This document shows positions 1 to 7,731 of a DNA stretch of 64,000 bases, piece after piece. The notes beneath the pieces are model-generated. The model had not been told where the DNA came from. It worked only from the letters and a program-made list of their open reading frames with translations, and did no database searches. The translations under genes were made by a program, and so were the position numbers. The number at the start of each line of letters is the position of its first letter. The stretch's first letter is position 1. The stretch comes from Nitrospira sp. (lineage in GTDB: Bacteria > Nitrospirota > Nitrospiria > Nitrospirales > Nitrospiraceae), in contig JAURZE010000038.1 of assembly GCA_030653545.1 (NCBI GenBank), forward strand, positions 1 through 64,000, given 5' to 3'.

Positions 1-82
1 CCGCCGTATCAAACTCTCGGCGATGGGCTTTGATGAAGGTGTACTTCAATCGGACGTGCTGCGATCTCCATCGATTCCCCAT
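1..82 (-). CDS. IS3-family transposase OrfB-like N-terminus (partial, cut by window edge)
   Basis: The minus-strand frame starts with ATG at 82, preceded by a strong GGAGGA ribosome binding site, and encodes about 27 residues before the window edge. The segment LKYTFIKAHRREFDTA resembles the conserved opening of IS3 OrfB integrases (typically KYAFIxAHRxEF). The DDE catalytic domain would lie beyond the window, so neither integrity nor activity can be judged. Called from the short N-terminal match only. Confidence 0.5.
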   Translation of the reverse strand, partial: MGNRWRSQHVRLKYTFIKAHRREFDTA

Positions 83-141
83 GAATCCTCCCCCTGTTCT
101 AACGACCACCCTAAGGTGTCCGTTAAAGCCTGGGAAGTCCA
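1..141 (-). mobile_element. Edge of a probable IS3-family insertion sequence (partial)
   Basis: Read on the minus strand, the DNA from 141 downward begins with TG (TGGACTTCCC...), runs through a GGACACC-containing segment and reaches an ATG at 82 that opens an IS3 OrfB-like reading frame. A TG terminus and this kind of GTGTCC-containing end are usual in the IS3 family. The distance from the putative end to the ATG is only about 59 bases, where OrfA would be expected, so OrfA may be missing and this may be a relic. The other end lies outside the window. Confidence 0.45.
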
Positions 142-186
142 GCATTCGATGGGGCGAGGGAAGGATGAGGAAAGAATGGCTTGCAA

Positions 187-852
187 CTAAGGAGAAAGTA
201 CGTAGTGCACCGCCTCAACCCTGACTACAGGCATGATGAGACCGAGCCCTTTTTGATCGTGAGAGAAGTCATACACAATCGATTCATCCGGAATAAGTCG
301 GCCGATGATGATGACGGCAAGTTCTACAGTCTTCCCAGCGGCAATCTCGCGCAGCAATCGATCCAAAGAGTCCGCCGATGGGACGGCTTTGAGCTCTCCA
401 GGGAAATCCTCAGACTTGAAGCGAACCTGCCCCCATCGAGTAGAGGTCAATACAGGGCCGAGGGCCACAGAAAACCCCTTCCGCTCCGGATCAAAATGAG
501 ATAACTCCCCCGACCACCGAAACGCGATTCGCCGACCGAGCGCACGGTTCCCCGCACGACGGTCATCGCGCGCTCGATTCACCTGAAAGAGGCGGTCGTC
601 ATGTCCAGGATCGTGGTGCCCTTCTCCATAAATCGCGGGCCAGTCAGGTGGATAGCCCTCCAAGGCTTCAAGAAACCCTTCGATAGCGATCGCATCGTCA
701 AGTAGCTGAATATCACCGGGGAGAGCGGCAGCGAATTCAGAAAACGCCACGAATTGAATGGGGCTGATCCCCAGATCCTCCTGTGCGCCCGCCGAGGAAG
801 CTGGATAGAGGATGGAGAGGATGAGCAGAACGAACAACGTGGGCATGGCCAC
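187..852 (-). CDS. Hypothetical secreted protein
   Basis: A 221-residue protein with a clear Sec-type signal peptide (hydrophobic FVLLILSILYPAS followed by SAGAQ at about residues 18-24), so probably periplasmic. I recognise no family. The mature part contains a His/Asp-rich stretch (GEGHHDPGHDDR) that could bind metal, but no catalytic motif can be named. The longest start is GTG at 852; an ATG two codons later at 846 is equally plausible. The gene lies 5 bases downstream of the next minus-strand gene and probably shares its transcript. Confidence 0.6.
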   Translation of the reverse strand: MAMPTLFVLLILSILYPASSAGAQEDLGISPIQFVAFSEFAAALPGDIQLLDDAIAIEGFLEALEGYPPDWPAIYGEGHHDPGHDDRLFQVNRARDDRRAGNRALGRRIAFRWSGELSHFDPERKGFSVALGPVLTSTRWGQVRFKSEDFPGELKAVPSADSLDRLLREIAAGKTVELAVIIIGRLIPDESIVYDFSHDQKGLGLIMPVVRVEAVHYVLSP

Positions 853-857
853 TACTG

Positions 858-1178
858 CTATCCGACAGGGGCCTGGGAAAAGGCCTGCGAAAATGCCCTT
901 TCAAGTCCTTGCACGGAAGGGTGATCGGCCTGTAAGACTCCGGCGTCCAGTAGCACTGCCACACGTGGAGCCGGGTCGAGTCGACGAAGGGCCGCTTGGG
1001 TCAGCCCCTCCGTCTTCAACGCCTTCTCATAGGTCCCGAACCACGCCTCAACTACCACGCGCAATCCGGCATCCCCCGGCTTCATCTTGCCCATCCTCAC
1101 TTGCTGAAGCAGCTTGATGATCGGATCAGATTGCGCGATGGTATTCATCGCTCGCTGAAACAGTTCTTCCACATCCAT
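858..1178 (-). CDS. Hypothetical protein, 106 aa
   Basis: A small soluble, mostly helical protein with no signal peptide or recognised domain. The first third (DPIIKLLQQVRMGKMKPGDAGLRVVVEAWFG) looks like a compact helical fold. It sits 9 bases after the FmdB-like gene and 5 bases before the secreted hypothetical gene, so the three minus-strand genes probably form one operon driven from the promoter near 1443-1471. Function unknown. Confidence 0.6.
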   Translation of the reverse strand: MDVEELFQRAMNTIAQSDPIIKLLQQVRMGKMKPGDAGLRVVVEAWFGTYEKALKTEGLTQAALRRLDPAPRVAVLLDAGVLQADHPSVQGLERAFSQAFSQAPVG

Positions 1179-1187
1179 GACGGTTGC

Positions 1188-1418
1188 CTAGTTCGATGAA
1201 CAGGAGCCAGGTCCACGAGGATCGCCGCAGCTCCCGCAGGACCCACCGGATCCGGCACCGGGAGATGCCCATCCTCCAGTCGCGCCAACCCCGAACGAAG
1301 AGATCTGCTGTTCCAGCCTCGTTGCCTGACATTTCGGGCACGCAGCTTCATCCGACCGGCGGACCAACAGTTCAAACCGATGTTTACATTCGCTGCAGAC
1401 ATATTCGAAGATAGGCAT
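1188..1418 (-). CDS. FmdB family zinc ribbon protein
   Basis: The start MPIFEYVCSECKHRFELLVR and a second CPKC pair at about residues 28-31 are the hallmark of the FmdB/CxxC_CxxC_SSSS regulatory zinc ribbon family. The tail is rich in Gly, Ser and Cys (GGSCGSCGDP), also typical of this family. The four N-terminal cysteines should bind one zinc ion. The precise role of most members is unknown; some are linked to regulation of formamidase or amide metabolism. An AAGGAG ribosome binding site precedes the ATG at 1418. Confidence 0.85.
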   Translation of the reverse strand: MPIFEYVCSECKHRFELLVRRSDEAACPKCQATRLEQQISSFGVGATGGWASPGAGSGGSCGSCGDPRGPGSCSSN

Positions 1419-1442
1419 GTTACACGCTCCTTGTTAGGGGCC

Positions 1443-1471
1443 ATTATAAAATTCCCCCGTCCAGATCGCAA
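1443..1471 (-). promoter_or_regulatory. Sigma-70 type promoter for the fmdB-like operon
   Basis: On the minus strand a perfect TATAAT (+ coordinates 1448-1443) lies 17 bases from TTGCGA (1471-1466). Transcription would start near 1436, giving a leader of about 18 bases that carries the AAGGAG site of the fmdB-like gene. Confidence 0.55.
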
Positions 1472-1483
1472 TGAGAGGCACCT

Positions 1484-1750
1484 ATGCATCGTGAGGAACA
1501 GTCCTTTAACCTCCGGTTCAGCGTGGAGGCCAGCTTCCCTGATGATTACGAAGGGGACGAGGATCAGCGCGCTTGGACCGGCGAATGGGAAGCGCGGATC
1601 AAACCGGACATTCTCAAGATGGTCTTCGAATCACTACGCCGTCAACCTGGCTGGGCAGCGCACATTCGCAATCGGGGGAAATCCGCCCAGGACGAGATTG
1701 AAGTTGTCGTTGAAAAAGACTTCGGCAAACCTCAACCATTCAAGATCTAG
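1484..1750 (+). CDS. Hypothetical protein, 88 aa
   Basis: A small acidic soluble protein starting at an ATG preceded by GAGAGG. It contains DDYEGDEDQRAWTGEWEARIKP and ends in a short beta-like stretch (DEIEVVVEKDF). No recognised domain. It lies directly upstream of hemW, with three bases between its stop and the hemW start, so the two are probably co-transcribed and translationally coupled. No function can be assigned. Confidence 0.6.
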   Translation: MHREEQSFNLRFSVEASFPDDYEGDEDQRAWTGEWEARIKPDILKMVFESLRRQPGWAAHIRNRGKSAQDEIEVVVEKDFGKPQPFKI

Positions 1751-1753
1751 CGC

Positions 1754-2884
1754 ATGCAGCAAGAAAGAGACATCGGGCTCTATCTCCACGTTCCGCTCTG
1801 CCGCCAGCGCTGCCACTTCTGCGCCTTCTACTTGGAGATTGCCACGCCGGCTCGCATCGACGCCTACCTTTCAGCGCTCGAACGTGAACTGATCCTCTAT
1901 CGCCAGCAGAATCTCCTTGCTGGACGAGCATTTCAGAGCATCTACTTCGGAGGGGGGACGCCCACGGTGCTTCCATCGCTTCGGCTGGCTGCCCTTCTAA
2001 ACCATATTCGAAACACCTCTTCCGTCACGCCGGATGCCGAAGTGACCGTTGAAGCTCATCCCTCAACAGTCACACTTGCTGATTTGAGGGCCCTTGCCAC
2101 AGCCGGCTTCAATCGGATCAGTCTGGGAGCTGAATCCATGGCTCCCCAAGACTTCATTCCGATTGGCCGCCCTGGCACGGTATCCGAAACCGAGCAGGCA
2201 GTTGAACATGCTCGAACTGCAGGATTTTCCAATATCAATCTCGACCTCATGTATGGCCTGCCTGGACAAAGTCTTGTGTCCTGGACAACCACCGTACAAT
2301 CTCTTCTTCAACTCAATCCAACTCATATCTCTTGTTATGCCCTCACCATTGAAGACAACACCAAGCTGGCGCACGATATCGCCAAGGGACTGGTCCCTGC
2401 ACCTGATGAACTACTTCAAGTTGAGATGGAAGCGGCAGCCGAAACGGTGCTGACACAAGCCGGCTTTACTCGCTACGAAATTTCCAACTACGCCAAGCCC
2501 GGTTATGCCTGCCGCCACAATTTGCTCTATTGGACCGACGGCGACTACCTTGGCCTCGGTCCCAGCGCGCAGTCCTACGTGGCCGGATGCCGATTTGGCA
2601 ACATTGCACATCTCGACACCTACACAAGCCAGCTGGAGCGGAATCAACTTCCAGTAACAGATCGCCAACAGCTCAGCGTCGAGGACCAACAACGCGATGC
2701 CCTGATCTTCGGCCTACGTCTCTTGAACGGGGTCCCCAGCTCACTTCTTGCTGATGGGCAAGCCGACCGGGAACTCTTCGCCCAACTCAGGGCGAAGGGC
2801 CTGATCGTCGAAGAGGGCAGCCGAACCAGGCTGACCCCGTTGGGCCGCCGCTTTGCCGACAGCGTGGCATCAGACCTGTTCTGA
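1754..2884 (+). CDS. hemW: Radical SAM heme chaperone HemW (HemN-like)
   Basis: A 376-residue protein with the radical SAM cluster motif CxxxCxxC at Cys16, Cys20 and Cys23, followed by AF. The absence of a fourth nearby Cys separates HemW from true coproporphyrinogen dehydrogenase HemN. GGGTP at about residue 68 binds SAM, and the C-terminal region matches the HemN_C wing domain. HemW binds heme and delivers it to respiratory proteins; it is usually not a porphyrin oxidase. Start MQQERDIGLYLHVP is the normal N-terminus. No clear ribosome binding site is seen, so translation probably depends on the gene just upstream. Confidence 0.88.
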   Translation: MQQERDIGLYLHVPLCRQRCHFCAFYLEIATPARIDAYLSALERELILYRQQNLLAGRAFQSIYFGGGTPTVLPSLRLAALLNHIRNTSSVTPDAEVTVEAHPSTVTLADLRALATAGFNRISLGAESMAPQDFIPIGRPGTVSETEQAVEHARTAGFSNINLDLMYGLPGQSLVSWTTTVQSLLQLNPTHISCYALTIEDNTKLAHDIAKGLVPAPDELLQVEMEAAAETVLTQAGFTRYEISNYAKPGYACRHNLLYWTDGDYLGLGPSAQSYVAGCRFGNIAHLDTYTSQLERNQLPVTDRQQLSVEDQQRDALIFGLRLLNGVPSSLLADGQADRELFAQLRAKGLIVEEGSRTRLTPLGRRFADSVASDLF

Positions 2885-2960
2885 CCTACTCCCCCGCACC
2901 CAGCCATTGACAAGGAACCAGACGGAAAGAGACACTATCGGTCTACACGCGAGGTGACCA

Positions 2961-3167
2961 ATGCCCGTCAACATGGATCCAACAAAGAAGCGCAAGTCCG
3001 GCCAAGCGGAACCGACCGTAACCTCACAGCCGGTCCTCGAACCCACAGAGGCAGCACCGCTCGCGTTTGGAACCGAAACCCATGCTGATCGAGAGAAGGA
3101 TCTGGCCGATGCCGAGTGGAAGAATTTGTGGGATGCCACTGAAGTGATCGATATGGATAAGGTGTGA
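2961..3167 (+). CDS. Small hypothetical protein, 68 aa
   Basis: A small, charged, probably partly disordered protein with a Lys-rich start, a Pro/Thr/Glu middle and an acidic C-terminal half (ADREKDLADAEWKNLWDATEVIDMDKV). GAGGTGACC before the ATG can serve as ribosome binding site. No domain is recognised. It is convergent with the Ca2+/H+ exchanger gene, leaving a 10-base gap. Confidence 0.45.
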   Translation: MPVNMDPTKKRKSGQAEPTVTSQPVLEPTEAAPLAFGTETHADREKDLADAEWKNLWDATEVIDMDKV

Positions 3168-3177
3168 CCGGCGCCGA

Positions 3178-4251
3178 TCAAGCCGGAAGAAAATAGAAGG
3201 CAATGGCCAGCATCGCGTAGACCCCGACCAGCATGGCGCCTTCCATCCAGTTCGACTCCCCGTCGATCGCGACGAAACCCACAACAAACACCGAGATCGT
3301 CACCGCCGCGACTTCGAACGGCGTAAAGATCAAGTCCAGCGGGGTACCGAAGAGATAGCTCGCAAAGACCAGCACCGGCGCGACCAAGAGAGCAATTTGC
3401 AGACTTGACCCCACGGCAATCCCATAGGCCAAATCCATTTTATTCTTCATCGCCATGAGCACCGCCGTCGAATGTTCCGCCGCATTGCCGACCAGCGCCA
3501 CCAGAATCACGCCGACGAAGACCTGCGTCAGACCCAGTTTGTGCGCAGTCGGCTCAATGGCACCGACCAATAGTTCGCTCATCACGGCGATCAAGGTCGT
3601 CACCACAGTCAAGACCGCCACCGACATACGGAAGCTCCAAGGCTTCTCGCCCAGATCTTCCGCGTCATGTGATTCCCCTGCATACAGATGGCGATGGGTC
3701 TTCAGGGAGAACATGAGGCTGAGCCCATACATCACGAAGAGCACGATGGCGATCTCCAGACTCAACTCCCGTTCGATCGTCACGCCCCGATCCGCGGCGG
3801 TGAAATGGAACAGCGCGGGTATGATCAAACCGACCGCCGCCAACAAGAGCAGGCTGGAGCCCATCCCTGCCGCCGTTTGGTTGAACTTCTGCCGTTCAAA
3901 CTTCAATCCGCCAGCAACCATAGACGCCCCGAGAACCAGCAGAACGTTACCGAGAATGGAACCAGTGAGTGACGCTTTGACCACATCATGGAGCCCCTCA
4001 CGAAGTGCGGCAAGTGCTATGATCAGCTCCGCGGCGTTTCCCAGTGAGGCATTTAACAGGCTGCCGATCCCGGCACCGACATGCGACGTGAGATGCTCGG
4101 TCGCGCGGCCCAACATCCCGGCGAGCGGAACAATCGCGAAAGCGGACGCGGCAAAGACATAGAGCGGATCAGCCTTGACGACCTCAAGGGCAATCGCCGT
4201 CGGAATGAACACAAGCAATATATCGAGCCACGACGTAAAGATTTTTTTCAT
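3178..4251 (-). CDS. cax: Calcium/proton exchanger (CaCA family, Cax)
   Basis: A 357-residue inner-membrane protein with about 11 hydrophobic segments. Two repeated cation-exchange motifs are visible: [18 protein letters not shown] in the first half and [18 protein letters not shown] in the second, both containing the GNxxE signature of the alpha repeats of Cax-type antiporters. It should extrude Ca2+ (or Mn2+) in exchange for protons. The length is normal for bacterial Cax. The gene is divergent from the 4280 gene with only 28 bases between the start codons. Confidence 0.9.
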   Translation of the reverse strand: MKKIFTSWLDILLVFIPTAIALEVVKADPLYVFAASAFAIVPLAGMLGRATEHLTSHVGAGIGSLLNASLGNAAELIIALAALREGLHDVVKASLTGSILGNVLLVLGASMVAGGLKFERQKFNQTAAGMGSSLLLLAAVGLIIPALFHFTAADRGVTIERELSLEIAIVLFVMYGLSLMFSLKTHRHLYAGESHDAEDLGEKPWSFRMSVAVLTVVTTLIAVMSELLVGAIEPTAHKLGLTQVFVGVILVALVGNAAEHSTAVLMAMKNKMDLAYGIAVGSSLQIALLVAPVLVFASYLFGTPLDLIFTPFEVAAVTISVFVVGFVAIDGESNWMEGAMLVGVYAMLAIAFYFLPA

Positions 4252-4279
4252 GGGCGAAACCTAACATGAGTCTCTGTGA

Positions 4280-4966
4280 ATGTCGATGAACGGCACCCCA
4301 TTAACCGATGCCTTGTTCTACCCCTTTCATCTCTGCCATGAGCAGACGTTGCGATGCCTCCTCGCGCGGTTTCACCGGGTCCACTTTCGCGATTATATGG
4401 CGATCCAGCTCAGTCCCTTCTCAGGGACCACCGCCTATGCCGATCGCATGGGAGGAACATTTCCAGAATTGGTAACCACCGGAAGGCTGGTTCAAGGTCA
4501 TAATGTCAGCGGCCCTCTGAGCGAGGCCAGCCGGATCTCCATTGACCATGACTTGGCCGATACTCGGTGGCGAACTATTTTCCATGAAGCGATTCGGGAG
4601 AACCGGCGCTTTCAGCGGGGCCTCTTTGATCCCACCCATGCCGTTACGATCGGCCGGGATGTCTGGCCAGGCCCTGCCGCGCTGCTCCGGCTCATGGATA
4701 AGCACTTTTCCCACCAACCGTTCACCGTCAAGGCCGTACAACAGTTAAGCTGCGAACGGCTGAGCGGAGATGACGCCTTTCGTTTCGAGTATGGTCTGGC
4801 ATTGGTCAAGACCGCCGCGGCCCAGGGCTATACGATGCACCTCGCCCAGACCCTCCAGGTGACAACGGCGACCGATTCGCCCGCACATTTTCAGCTGTTC
4901 AGCCGGACGCTCGAACGAGAACACAAGCAGCTTCCGAACCATTTGATAATCAGGACCGGGTATTAA
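4280..4966 (+). CDS. Hypothetical protein, 228 aa
   Basis: A soluble protein with no signal peptide or membrane segment. It begins FYPFHLCHEQTLRCLLARFHRVHFRDYMAIQLSPFSG. The N-terminal region (YPFHLCHE) recalls proteins that report on or remodel substrates through a conserved His pair, but I cannot place it in a named family. There are two possible ATGs (4280 and 4286). No obvious ribosome binding site is seen in the short divergent gap. The next gene's promoter overlaps its stop codon. Confidence 0.6.
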   Translation: MSMNGTPLTDALFYPFHLCHEQTLRCLLARFHRVHFRDYMAIQLSPFSGTTAYADRMGGTFPELVTTGRLVQGHNVSGPLSEASRISIDHDLADTRWRTIFHEAIRENRRFQRGLFDPTHAVTIGRDVWPGPAALLRLMDKHFSHQPFTVKAVQQLSCERLSGDDAFRFEYGLALVKTAAAQGYTMHLAQTLQVTTATDSPAHFQLFSRTLEREHKQLPNHLIIRTGY

Positions 4967-4991
4967 CCTCCTCCCACGACTCTGCTACACT
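4963..4991 (+). promoter_or_regulatory. Promoter of the clpS-like gene, probably leaderless
   Basis: TTAACC (4963-4968), a 17-base spacer and TACACT (4986-4991) with an extended -10 TG at 4983-4984. Only eight bases separate the -10 box from the ATG at 5000, so transcription should begin at or next to the start codon. No ribosome binding site is present. Confidence 0.5.
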
Positions 4992-4999
4992 TTTCGGCC

Positions 5000-5296
5000 A
5001 TGGCGAAACCATCCTTTCCGTTGACGACCCCTGACGTCACCGAAGAGACCGGGACAGGCACCGGCGACGACCTCGAATCCCGGGTGATCGTCTACAATTG
5101 CGACTGCCATACCTACCAGCAGGTGATTAGCCTCCTGTGCAAGTATGTGCCGGGCATGACCTCTTCACACGCCTTTGAACTCGCGTATCAAATCGATCAT
5201 GAAGGAGAAGCGATGGTCTTTGAGGGGGAGACACAGCAAGCCGAACAGATTGCGTCAGGGCTCGCAAGCGGAGGACTTCGAGTGGCGGTGCAGTAG
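5000..5296 (+). CDS. ClpS-like Clp protease adaptor
   Basis: After a 30-residue N-terminal extension rich in Thr and Glu, residues 31-98 fit the ClpS core: VIVYNCDCHTYQQVISLL (matching the NDDxTxMxxV entrance of the N-degron pocket), a central helix pair, then DHEGEAMVFEGETQQAEQIASGL. ClpS presents N-degron substrates to ClpA or ClpC. The pocket is altered: the usual NDD is NCD, and the conserved His three residues before the Gly is Asp, with a His one residue later. It may recognise a different ligand. No clpA gene is nearby. Confidence 0.7.
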   Translation: MAKPSFPLTTPDVTEETGTGTGDDLESRVIVYNCDCHTYQQVISLLCKYVPGMTSSHAFELAYQIDHEGEAMVFEGETQQAEQIASGLASGGLRVAVQ

Positions 5297-5325
5297 GTCA
5301 CGTACCCGTGCGGGACGGAGCTGCG

Positions 5326-5745
5326 CTACTTGGCTTTCCGTTTCGCCGGTTGCTTCGCGACTTTCTTGGCAACAGATATCGCAGCCTTTGCTGCTTTCAC
5401 CGGCTTGGTGGGTTTGGCTGCCTTCGCGGGCTTTTCCGGCTTGGCTGCTTTCACCGGCTTCGCCGCCAAAGCGGGTTTCGCCGGTGCACCGGGTTTTGTG
5501 GGAGGCTGCTTGCCCGACTTGGCTGACTGCCGGCTGGATCTCGATGATCCTGATTTCACCGGTATCGGCATGGCGGCATACACTTTATTGATCTTCGTCA
5601 GCTGATCCGGGTTCATCACCCTTACTTGATACAGCTCAAACAGTTTCCCGATGGCTTTCTGATCGCCCCGTTTCGCCGCATTTAACAGCTTGCGGCGTTG
5701 GTTCATTTCTTCTTCTTCAGTATGGGAGGCAGCGCGTCGTTCCAT
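5326..5745 (-). CDS. Lys/Ala/Pro-rich basic protein with AAKP-type repeats
   Basis: A 139-residue protein. The first 60 residues look globular and helical (RKLLNAAKRGDQKAIGKLFELYQ). The C-terminal 75 residues are a low-complexity array of AAKPxKPxKAAKP units ending KKVAKQPAKRKAK. Such tails resemble histone H1-like nucleoid proteins and bind DNA or RNA by charge. GGATGGAG precedes the ATG at 5745; a second ATG at 5706 is possible. It is convergent with the clpS-like gene. DNA binding is an inference from composition. Confidence 0.7.
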   Translation of the reverse strand: MERRAASHTEEEEMNQRRKLLNAAKRGDQKAIGKLFELYQVRVMNPDQLTKINKVYAAMPIPVKSGSSRSSRQSAKSGKQPPTKPGAPAKPALAAKPVKAAKPEKPAKAAKPTKPVKAAKAAISVAKKVAKQPAKRKAK

Positions 5746-5930
5746 TCTACTCCATCCTCTTCTAGCATCCCTTCAAACAGACAACAGGCCTGCCGAACAG
5801 CTAAAAACTCGCGGAACTATATCAGAAATCACATGAATGTTGAAACAGGCTGCACGCACCATACAATTCAGGCTCCAGAGGCACGCCAGACGCCCTTGTC
5901 TCCCTCGGGACAGGAAGAGACTCTTCCCCA

Positions 5931-5960
5931 TTGAGCCCCGTCAAACCCGGTAGGTATAAT
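5931..5960 (+). promoter_or_regulatory. Sigma-70 promoter for the DUF3386 gene
   Basis: TTGAGC (5931-5936), an 18-base spacer and a perfect TATAAT (5955-5960). Transcription would start near 5967, leaving a leader of about 24 bases that contains AGGAG at 5979-5983 before the ATG at 5991. Confidence 0.6.
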
Positions 5961-5990
5961 CGCTCCACTACATTCACAGGAGAATCCACC

Positions 5991-6665
5991 ATGTCCATGC
6001 ATACACCCCCTCAATCGACTGTCGCCGATGACCCCAAAGCCCGCGAGGTCATGCGGCAAGCATTCGAAAAGACTGCCCGCTGGCCGAAAGATTTTAACGG
6101 CTTCACTGCTGATCTGACCGTGAATATCAACGGGAAGGTGACCACCGGTCCCGTCATGGTGAAGGGCCCCCGTGAGGTGTCGGTGCAACTTGGAGATGCC
6201 GACGTACAAAAATGGGCTCAGGAGCAGCTCGGAATGATCGCCGTCCACCGCGGCCCCCGAAGCTTCGAAGAATCAGACGGCAAGTACTCTCTCACGATGG
6301 AAGAGGATGGCCACCCCTTCGGCACCAAGCTCGATATCCACGGATCGAACTCCTTCTACCGGATCAAAGATAACCGCATCACCCAAATTAACCGGAAGAT
6401 GGCCCACCCGGGCATGACTCCCTTTGCCTTCTCAATCAACGTCGAAGAAAGTTCCGTCACGCAGGATCAGAAGAACCTGACCACCAAATATACCGTCTAT
6501 TACTACTCCCCCACTGACGGGAAGTTAAACAACGTCGAGAGCTTCACCGACACGCATGTGCGGGTAGGAGCGGCGGATCTTCCCGCCACCCGCCGCATCA
6601 TTGCATTTGAAAACGGCCAGGTCATCGTCAAGAACTTGACCTTCACGAACCACAAGTTGCTCTAG
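5991..6665 (+). CDS. DUF3386 family protein
   Basis: A 224-residue cytoplasmic protein. The N-terminal pattern AREVMRQAFEKTARWPKDFNGFTADLTV and the later beta-rich region match the DUF3386 family, known mainly from cyanobacteria and Nitrospira-like bacteria and without an established function. The start at 5991 is chosen because AGGAG lies seven bases upstream and because the promoter at 5931-5960 places the transcription start after the earlier in-frame start. The gene is followed by a strong hairpin at 6675-6706. Confidence 0.75.
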   Translation: MSMHTPPQSTVADDPKAREVMRQAFEKTARWPKDFNGFTADLTVNINGKVTTGPVMVKGPREVSVQLGDADVQKWAQEQLGMIAVHRGPRSFEESDGKYSLTMEEDGHPFGTKLDIHGSNSFYRIKDNRITQINRKMAHPGMTPFAFSINVEESSVTQDQKNLTTKYTVYYYSPTDGKLNNVESFTDTHVRVGAADLPATRRIIAFENGQVIVKNLTFTNHKLL

Positions 6666-6674
6666 CCCCCTATT

Positions 6675-6706
6675 CCCGCCCGCTCCCCGCTTGGGGAACG
6701 GGCGGG
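6675..6706 (+). terminator. Strong hairpin after the DUF3386 gene
   Basis: A 14-base stem with one mismatch (CCCGCCCGCTCCCC paired with GGGGAACGGGCGGG) and a GCTT loop. There is no T-run after it, so it may act as a Rho-dependent or processing hairpin rather than a classic intrinsic terminator. Confidence 0.5.
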
Positions 6707-6726
6707 AAATCGACGGGCATACTACT

Positions 6727-7167
6727 ATGGATCTGAGAACCTCATTCCCACGAAGCATGCGAGTTACACTCGCGGGCTACGTTCATCTCGCACGCATGAT
6801 CGACAAATGCCGCGCGGTCCTCGCCGGAACGCAAGGTGAGTACCTCTATCCCTGCCCGATGGATGAACGGCTTTTGGAGTTCGTCGGAATCACCAGCGAT
6901 CAATTCACCTCGGCAGTGAACACGAATCCAACCGATGCAGGCGTAGCGGCCTGGTTCCAGCAGACTGCCACATCGCATCCGACAGCTGAGTTAGATGAAT
7001 GGAATATGAAGCTGTTGGCGCGCGGCCCCAGCTCTCCGGAGAGCCTGGAGAAGTTCAAGAAATACCGGGACGCCGTGGATCCTTCACGGACCGATCTGAC
7101 CGCCTGGTCCGATCTGCAAGATTTGGAAGAAGGGCGAGACGTACCGCGACGAATAGTGATTGCCTAA
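6727..7167 (+). CDS. DUF5069 family protein
   Basis: A 146-residue soluble protein starting MDLRTSFPRSMRVTLAGYVHLARMIDKCRA, which is the conserved opening of DUF5069. The later part has the family's helical segment ending TDLTAWSDLQDLEEGRD. The function is unknown. An earlier TTG start would lie inside the preceding hairpin, so the ATG at 6727 is preferred. It is followed after 28 bases by a lipoprotein gene on the same strand. Confidence 0.75.
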   Translation: MDLRTSFPRSMRVTLAGYVHLARMIDKCRAVLAGTQGEYLYPCPMDERLLEFVGITSDQFTSAVNTNPTDAGVAAWFQQTATSHPTAELDEWNMKLLARGPSSPESLEKFKKYRDAVDPSRTDLTAWSDLQDLEEGRDVPRRIVIA

Positions 7168-7195
7168 CCGACGCCGAGCCAGAGGACACCGCGAC

Positions 7196-7636
7196 ATGAA
7201 CATGACGACCGCAACCTGTGCCTGCCTGTTGCTCGGATTGACCAGCGCCGGCTGCGAAACCGAGCAGCTCTTGCTCAAAAAGAGCGCCTTGACCACTGAG
7301 CTGCGAAAGGAAACCACCAGAGGTGTATCGCTGCCCGCTGGTTGCCCGACGCTCATTAAATCTCTTCCCGCCACCCAAACCAGCCTGACGGTCTCCTACA
7401 TCGAGCCAACGAAGAGTCAGAATGGCGTCCTGCTCACGGATCTCGCCTACACCACGATCTACCTGAACGCCAAGGGCGTTCCAACAACTGCCATTCGCGT
7501 GTGGACCAACGACCCACACGGCGGAGCGCAGGTGACCATCAGCGATATTCCCGTGACCGCATCCGAGATAGGCTTGTGCGTCACCGCAACCAATTGGGCA
7601 GGGAAAGAATCGTTGTCGGCCTCGACCACGCCGTAG
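7196..7636 (+). CDS. Hypothetical lipoprotein with a fibronectin-III-like fold
   Basis: A 146-residue protein with a type II signal sequence: MNMTTATCACLLLGLTSAGC, where LTSAGC is a plausible lipobox. The mature part has alternating beta strands (QTSLTVSYIEP, TTIYLNAKGVPTTAIRVWT, EIGLCVTATNWAGKES) resembling a fibronectin type III domain. Fibronectin-like lipoproteins usually sit in the outer membrane or periplasm. No binding partner can be named. Co-directional with the DUF5069 gene. Confidence 0.6.
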   Translation: MNMTTATCACLLLGLTSAGCETEQLLLKKSALTTELRKETTRGVSLPAGCPTLIKSLPATQTSLTVSYIEPTKSQNGVLLTDLAYTTIYLNAKGVPTTAIRVWTNDPHGGAQVTISDIPVTASEIGLCVTATNWAGKESLSASTTP

Positions 7637-7731
7637 GACTCCCTCGAAACGGTTGGTCTCGTGGCATTCTTCAGAGCCTCGAATGCCCGGCAATTTCAAG
7701 AGCGGCTCGATCGGAACGCCCGCCCTCTGCG

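Noticed and set aside
2907-2941. TTGACA upstream of the 2961 gene as a promoter
   Set aside because: No acceptable -10 box lies 16-19 bases downstream, so it is not listed as a feature.
3455-4162. A 235-codon plus-strand frame opposite the cation exchanger
   Set aside because: Shadow of a clear membrane transporter; its composition (Ser/Thr/Arg rich) is typical of antisense frames here.
5296-5326. Hairpin-like CGTACCCGTGCGGGACG between convergent genes as a terminator
   Set aside because: The stem has mismatches and no T-run follows; too weak to list.
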